Below, in pieces: positions 1-13,812 of a DNA stretch of 13,812 nucleotides. How positions within the stretch are numbered: the first letter of the stretch is position 1; every line of letters begins with the position of its first letter. The stretch is from positions 28,891 to 42,702 of the forward strand of contig NWUY0300109898.1 in assembly GCA_004151065.3 (NCBI GenBank). Direction: 5' to 3'. The DNA is from Larix sibirica. Taxonomy: Eukaryota; Streptophyta; Pinopsida; Pinales; Pinaceae. Made by a program: the position numbers and the translations under genes. The notes below the pieces were generated by a model. That model did no database searches and had not been told where the DNA came from. It was given only the letters and a program-made list of their open reading frames with translations.

Positions 1-24
1 GTATTGCTAATTCACATGGATGCA

Positions 25-40
25 CATATATATATATAAT
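25..40. repeat. Short TA microsatellite
   Basis: An AT dinucleotide run of about seven repeats inside an AT-rich stretch. It is simple sequence with no evident function. Confidence 0.8.
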
Positions 41-74
41 TTTTCAAAATTTGAATATTTTATGTATTTTTGGT

Positions 75-157
75 GGACCGGTTTTTTTTCCGGTTTGGTC
101 CGGTTCCAGTCCAGTTCCGGTTCTCGGGGTTGGCCGGTTCAACCACTGGTTCGGTTC
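75..157. repeat. CCGGTT-rich low-complexity repeat block
   Basis: Five CCGG cores, mostly followed by TT, plus a TCGGTTC, within about 83 bp, interrupted by a T8 run. This composition is unlike the AT-rich flanks. Similar CCGGTT-type subterminal repeats occur in some plant hAT elements, but no terminal inverted repeat was seen, so the assignment is only a suggestion. Confidence 0.5.
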
Positions 158-3100
158 TTGTAACCTTGTTCACATGGCATGCCCGTGAGCAAGATGGATG
201 ACTGCAGAAAGTGATGCAGTACCTACAATGTTCCAAAGGAGATTGTCTGCATTTCTCCTTATGAAGGTATTCGTCGAATTGTTGGAGAAACAATTTTATG
301 TGAAAAAATATTCATATTTGATACTTTTTCTACGGAGAGGGGAAGGCTTAATCCAGATGGGTAGACCAAAACTTCTTTGTACCACACACTGGATCTCACC
401 TCCATATTTTATTGTATTCTGGATCTTGCCTCTACCTGCCCAAGTCAACAAAAAATTTGGTTCACTATTTCAATCTATTGGCATATCCATCAAGCACCTC
501 CCTCCCATGAGCTTTTCTTTGGATGCTCCTGGCCATCCTCATCCCCTTTAGAGATCAACAGGGTGACTAGGGACAACATTAGTTACATTACCAACAGTAT
601 ATAGGAGGTACTTGAATCTTCCCTTCACAAGCCCTTGGTCGTCAGATGGCTTTCTACTTACAGCATTTTATGCAGTTGAGGGGAGGCCTTGTCATATGTC
701 GTAAGGGTAACTGGTCTCTTGGCCTGGGATTCCCTCTTGAGCAGTTTAGGGTAGGCTCTCAACAGCGTTCAATTGAATCTGAACATCACATCCCATGAGA
801 GGAGAGGGCTTGTCAACAATGCCATTTGTAGGGGGTGGAATCTAAGGATCATTTTATTTTTAGATGCCTAATCCATTATAAGATCAATAGGATATAGCGC
901 ACTGCATTTTTCGTGATTCGAGAAGACCCCTATCCACCATCCTAACCATAGATGTCAATATCTTTACATAGATGAGGCATTGACAACATAACTCCAGTGT
1001 TCTTCCAGACCTCACCCCATCATATTGATTACCTTCTTTTTTAAACCAATTTCAGCATTTGGTGGTGCTAAGTGATAAGCAGATCCTCCAATGGGTAGCA
1101 CAATAGACACTAGGTCAATGAGTCCACATACATCTCATTCCCGAGTTGGTCAAGTCATTGCACAAGAGATGGACGTACACGTTCTCTACACAAATAGGAT
1201 CTCAAGCCCAACTCAAACCAGAGCCATATCATGAGTTTCTTTTCCTCCACCTTGAATGCTAGGAGAAAATTTGCTCGTAGCTCCTAAATACCTCCCTAAG
1301 ATCATCCAGCCACATCCTCTCAGCCTTGGGTACATACCAGAAAACATCACTGGAAAGAGTATTGGATCCCTCTCGCTGCTTTGTTCTACAACAGAATTCT
1401 TCCTCTTTTCCCTCTACCTCTAAAACTTGTCTTATGTGCATCTAGTTGATCTCTTGCACTCCTCTACTTCATTGATGTAACATTTAGTCAATGTTTTCTT
1501 CTCTAATCTGGTTGTATTTTTCTTTTGCTTGAATGCTTATGGGATAGCTTAGGGCACACCCATACAGAGTAGTATGACTGATCATATCTCCTAGTTCCAT
1601 CAACCTATCTTTTGATCGTTTGGTGGACAGGTAAAAATGGAGATGTTCCTTTACAGAAGACTGACCCAGATGTGAAAACCCAGCTTCCATTGTCCCTTTG
1701 TCCATATTGAAAAAATATGGAATGAAGATGGAAATGCACCAAAAATGTGATAAGGTATGATTTGTGTAATTGATCACTGAATTGCATGGCTGGGACCAAC
1801 ACTGACCTCATTTTAAGGAGAAGTTCCCTGCAGTAGCACAAGGACACGATGACTCTATCGGTAGCATGGAAATCTGCCTTTAAAGTCATATTACATTCCT
1901 TGGCCTATTGCAAGCAACTTCTGACCAGGTTCTTGTCATGACAAGTTGCCCATTCCAGCAAATCAATTTGTATCACTTCTATTTTTAGTGATTAAAATTA
2001 GACTACTGTCTTCATTTTTCATTTGCCATTCTCCCCATCTAAACATTGTTCTGAATCCTGATGGAGATCACTCCAATCTAGAAAATATTAGCTATTTTAT
2101 AATAATAAAAAAGGTTCAATCACTCCATCCGTATGTCAGATAAAAAGACAGGAAAAGAAAAAGAATATGATGCTACCAGAAGCAAAAGTATGGTGGTTCA
2201 ATCCACTGTTACAAGGAAATGATCAATGTCAAATCATCAAGAGAGTTTGCTACCCTCGGAAAATATGGAAGGCTCATGTAGTACGAACTCAGATTTGGTA
2301 TTTGAATGTTCAGTAGCACTTTTCCAAATTTGTATGGACATATATTTACTGCATTTAAGGATTTAAGGAGTTTAAGAATGGTTTCATTTAATGTCAATGT
2401 GGGGCTCTTTTTACAAAAATATATTGGAGAAGGGGGGGAAGAAAGAAGATTAGGGGAAGAAGGAAAATTATGAAGAAAACCCCCAAGTCATGCATTAGAA
2501 CTGAAATCAAGGCAAACTGGATAATGAAAATGGCACCTTAGCGTTAATGCTTGCATTTTGAAACCAGCAATGAAATGAACAAGCAAGTTACTAAGAAGAG
2601 GTCTTGTGATGAAAAGAGCATGGACAAAAAGGGTATGCAATGACATTGATAATCACCACAATCAATCAAAAACAAAATCAGCAAAAGCAGAATATGTCAA
2701 TAGAAATACATAAGCATCATTTCAGGGACAAGAGCCCTAAATTCCCAAGAAAGGATGAACATAATGACCAACATCTCATAATATTAATTTATTATCTAAA
2801 TTCACAGTTAAGGTCTAGTTTGATAGTACTGTTGCACCTAGTGGAATTTAGAACAAAATGTTTGAAAAGTGATTATAATGAGCAAGAACCTTGTTACTGG
2901 GATTGGGCGGGACTCATACCACCCAACCTCACATATTTGTTCTCACCAATGATAATATAATCATAATGAACAACTTTTCTATATAATGCATCATTCTCTC
3001 TCAATAAGGTTGATGTGCACAAAACCAAATGCATCACAAGAATTCATACAAAATACATATTGAAAAAAGAATTGTTGATCACAAGTTAGTTCAAAAGAAA

Positions 3101-3182
3101 GTTTTATAGTCAATATACCTACAAACATGAATGATATGCCTAAAATACGAACAAATGTAGAATTGGGCATCCCTTATAATAC

Positions 3183-12041
<8,859 letters not shown>

Positions 12042-12435
12042 CCCATCCAATTAACAACTTCGCTTCGTCCCCCTAAATAACAAAATTTGCCCCAAATCAA
12101 ACCGATCCCTCGCCTTTCTCCGGCGATTTACTCATCGCAGAAGAATCCATTCCGGCATCGCCATCTTACACACAGATCTCCTCTTGTATCTTCACCATCA
12201 CCGCCACCATTGTTGGTGCAGACAGATCTATCTGTCTGTATGTATGTATATGAGAATTGTGAGCCAACCACCTTTAGGAGTTAAAAATGAAGAAAGATAG
12301 GAGGCGGAAGAGGAAGAAGAAATAGAGCAACCAAACTCCGAATCGGGCTCCGCCCCCGCCTTGCCGGACACACGACAATAAGCGCCCCGCCATTGGGCTT
12401 TCCGTCAACTGCCATTTTGTCGGTGTCGATCACCT
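12042..12435 (-). promoter_or_regulatory. Probable 5' leader of the CKL gene
   Basis: Lies between the start codon and a TATA box. The transcribed-strand-equivalent sequence is rich in CT runs (12300-12326 on the complement reads CTTCTTCCTCTTCC), common in plant leaders. GC content rises here relative to the introns. Several upstream ATGs are present. The 5' limit is inferred from the TATA box and not seen directly. Confidence 0.55.
12281..12415 (-). other. Possible 44-codon upstream ORF in the leader
   Basis: ATG at 12415-12413 and TAA at 12283-12281. It starts MAVDGKPNGGALIVV and ends in a hydrophobic Leu/Pro/Phe stretch produced by the CT-rich leader. It is inside the transcript only if transcription starts at the TATA box at 12464-12471. 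The amino-acid make-up may just reflect base composition. Confidence 0.35.
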
Positions 12436-12463
12436 CCACAACTCTTTACTTCCACCATTTTAG

Positions 12464-12471
12464 CTTTTATA
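12464..12471 (-). promoter_or_regulatory. TATA box candidate
   Basis: On the minus strand the sequence is CTTTATAAAAGC, a strong plant TATA match, about 425 bp upstream of the start codon. It predicts transcription start near 12435. The complement, CTTTTATAAAGG, also fits a plus-strand TATA box, so direction is not proved. A CCAAT and GC-rich block near 12385-12396 lies downstream and could instead mark a TATA-less start. Confidence 0.5.
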
Positions 12472-12479
12472 AAGGAGGG

Positions 12480-13090
12480 ATCAACTTTAATAAACATACC
12501 CTAAATTAATAATTCCTCCCAGAACTTTCTTGAGCCTAAACAAAACAATTACCAAAAAGGTGAGTAAGCACCGGCTAGCGATCATTGCTCCCTCCTCTCT
12601 AACTTTTAGTGCATGATACTCTAACCTCCCCTCTGGTTTTTAGATCACCTCTTTTAGTCATAGGTTTGTTCTATAATTTTTTGGTTTATCCTCAATGACT
12701 TTTAATCTATCCTCATCCTAACTTTGCAATCAGGACGCATTTTGTTACTTATGGCTTTGACTAGAAGGGGTCTATTTTTTTCTTAGGGGTTGACGTCCCT
12801 CTAGCACGTCCCATTCTTGGTTGAAGCTTAAGAAGATAATGGTTTGGTATATAATTTATTTATTTTTGTTTATCGTCAATGACTTTTCAATTTATTTTTT
12901 TAATCTGGTTCCTTTTGTGGTATTGGAAAACAATTATTTTGAAATAACTTTCAAATAATATGAATAATATGAGTGAGTAATAATGGTATTTAAACTTCTT
13001 TGAATGGGTTGTTTGGAGTAAATGAGGCTTGTGTGGCAAGAGCAATGGAGGCCTAAGTGAATAGAAGATAGGATGCTCATGTGACATGCA
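12480..13090. other. Upstream intergenic region; no gene seen
   Basis: AT-rich DNA with T runs and no convincing open frame. It would be the distal promoter of the CKL gene. No other clear element was recognised. Confidence 0.6.
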
Positions 13091-13150
13091 AGGTGCAGGC
13101 TCGTCCGTCTAGAGAAAAGGTGATAGGCTCCTCTGCCTCGATCATTAAAT

Positions 13151-13795
13151 GAATTGTTTTGACCATCAAAACTAATGAATGTCTATACCGTTCTATAGTG
13201 GAGGCTGATTATAATGCAAGGTTCGAGGGAAGCAAGCTTGAAAGCTTTCACGAGAGGGAAGACCAACACACCAATGGAAATGATGGCCATATTCATCAAT
13301 TAAGCCTGCAATGAAAGCTCAGCATACCTAAAGCTAGAAGCAATTATGTTGAGCTACATAATAAAGGAGGACGACATTGCCATGAACCTCTGGTTCTAAC
13401 TACGCTTTTGCTACACTCTTGGTGTTGTGGCACCCCATGGTGGCAAGTCTTGCCCTTCTCTGGCTGATTTGACTTGCACGGCCAAGGCTACTATGGAAGC
13501 AACGAACTTCTACGACGCAGAAGTCTCGAAGGAGGAGCAGGTGTCTATGGATGGGATGGAAGCTAAGGTTAAGCTGGTTAGAGCCTACCAAGAAGATGAT
13601 GAGATTGAAAGGTAGCTTCGAGGAATAATTCCAAACTTGGGTTGCATTGGAACCCAAAATTCTCAATTCTATAGAACTCTAGAGCTCTGTTGGCACACAA
13701 AATCTATGGTGGCCCTGGGTATGCTGTCGAAGGATGAAGACTTCCTCCACCTAAAGCAAAGAATGCAAACACTGGAGACGTAGAACACCTATCTC
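13151..13795 (+). pseudogene. Decayed coding-like stretch of unknown family
   Basis: Plus-strand frames are unusually open for this window. One frame is open at 13153-13311 (IVEADYNARFEGSKLESF and on). It seems to pass to another frame from 13304 (ACNESSAYLKLEAIMLSYII and on), which is then broken by TAA at 13397-13399 and TAG at 13613-13615 and runs to TAG at 13781-13783. The middle part reads VAPHGGKSCPSLADL and is rich in Glu and Lys. The base composition is richer in G and C than the flanks. I do not recognise the protein. A decayed retroelement or gene remnant is possible, and it may continue beyond the right edge. Confidence 0.4.
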
Positions 13796-13812
13796 CTGAA
13801 GGTTGTTACATG

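Larger units (their letters stand above)
1..3182 (-). other. Intron 12 of the CKL gene, or region downstream of it; no gene identified
   Basis: AT-rich DNA between the last exon seen and the window edge. I looked on the minus strand for the usual next CKL tail exon, an acidic or Arg-rich stretch with a Trp, and did not find it. From about 200 to 1900 are short open stretches of up to about 117 codons, on both strands and broken by many stops. None matches a family I know. This could be a decayed transposable element or plain intron. From 1900 to 3180 it is simple AT-rich sequence. Confidence 0.6.

Noticed and set aside
198-551. 117-codon plus-strand open frame
   Set aside because: It has no family features, overlaps other frames of similar quality, and has ordinary AT-rich composition.
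1484-1889. Two overlapping minus-strand open frames (94-97 codons) considered as missing tail exons of the kinase
   Set aside because: The translations lack the Arg/Ser-rich and Trp-containing features of CKL tails, and no fitting acceptor in the right phase was evident.
12419-12424. ACCGAC core (DRE/CRT-like) on the minus strand near the promoter
   Set aside because: A single 6-bp match is expected by chance and would lie in the leader if the TATA box is used.
13427-13615. Intact small gene of 62 codons
   Set aside because: It begins with GTG, not ATG, and the similar open frame continues past its stop and upstream, so it is better seen as part of a decayed longer sequence.

Overview
The window is plant nuclear DNA, most likely from a seed plant with a medium or large genome. 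It has AT-rich introns with GT-AG splice sites and decayed repeats. It carries one clear gene, on the minus strand: the 5' two-thirds of a casein kinase 1-like (CKL/CK1-type) Ser/Thr protein kinase. I found no rRNA, tRNA, CRISPR or bacterial-type feature.

I rebuilt twelve exons from the sequence by joining reading-frame fragments at GT-AG sites and matching them to the well-known CK1 order of motifs. The start codon is at 12041-12039 and the last exon seen ends at 3183. Together they give 985 nt, or 328 codons plus one base, with consistent splice phase at every junction. The kinase core is complete: Gly loop G16-G21, K38, E52, HRD D128, N133, DFG D149, the CK1-specific activation segment and the KKQKY motif. 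The C-terminal tail exon(s) were not found and probably lie to the left of position 1. Three introns are long: intron 2 (4354 bp), intron 6 (2144 bp) and intron 12 (at least 3182 bp). The others are 94-328 bp.

Layout from left to right: 1-3182 is intron 12 or downstream DNA, with a CCGGTT-rich repeat near the edge and no identifiable gene. Exons 12 to 8 lie at 3183-4090, exon 7 at 4419-4480, exons 6 to 3 at 6625-7424, exon 2 at 11779-11819 and exon 1 at 11966-12041. The 5' leader and core promoter lie at about 12042-12475. From 12480 to 13812 is upstream DNA whose last ~700 bp resemble a decayed coding sequence on the plus strand.

The most notable structure is a set of local tandem duplications inside this gene. 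Two of them duplicate a splice site together with the exon edge: a partial exon 5 with its acceptor, and the end of exon 7 with its donor. Using either spare site would put an early stop into the kinase domain. Intron 2 holds a tandem repeat of about 433-459 bp rich in hairpins. Intron 6 and intron 11 hold further direct repeats. The leader may also carry upstream reading frames, one of which overlaps the start codon and ends exactly at the end of exon 1.
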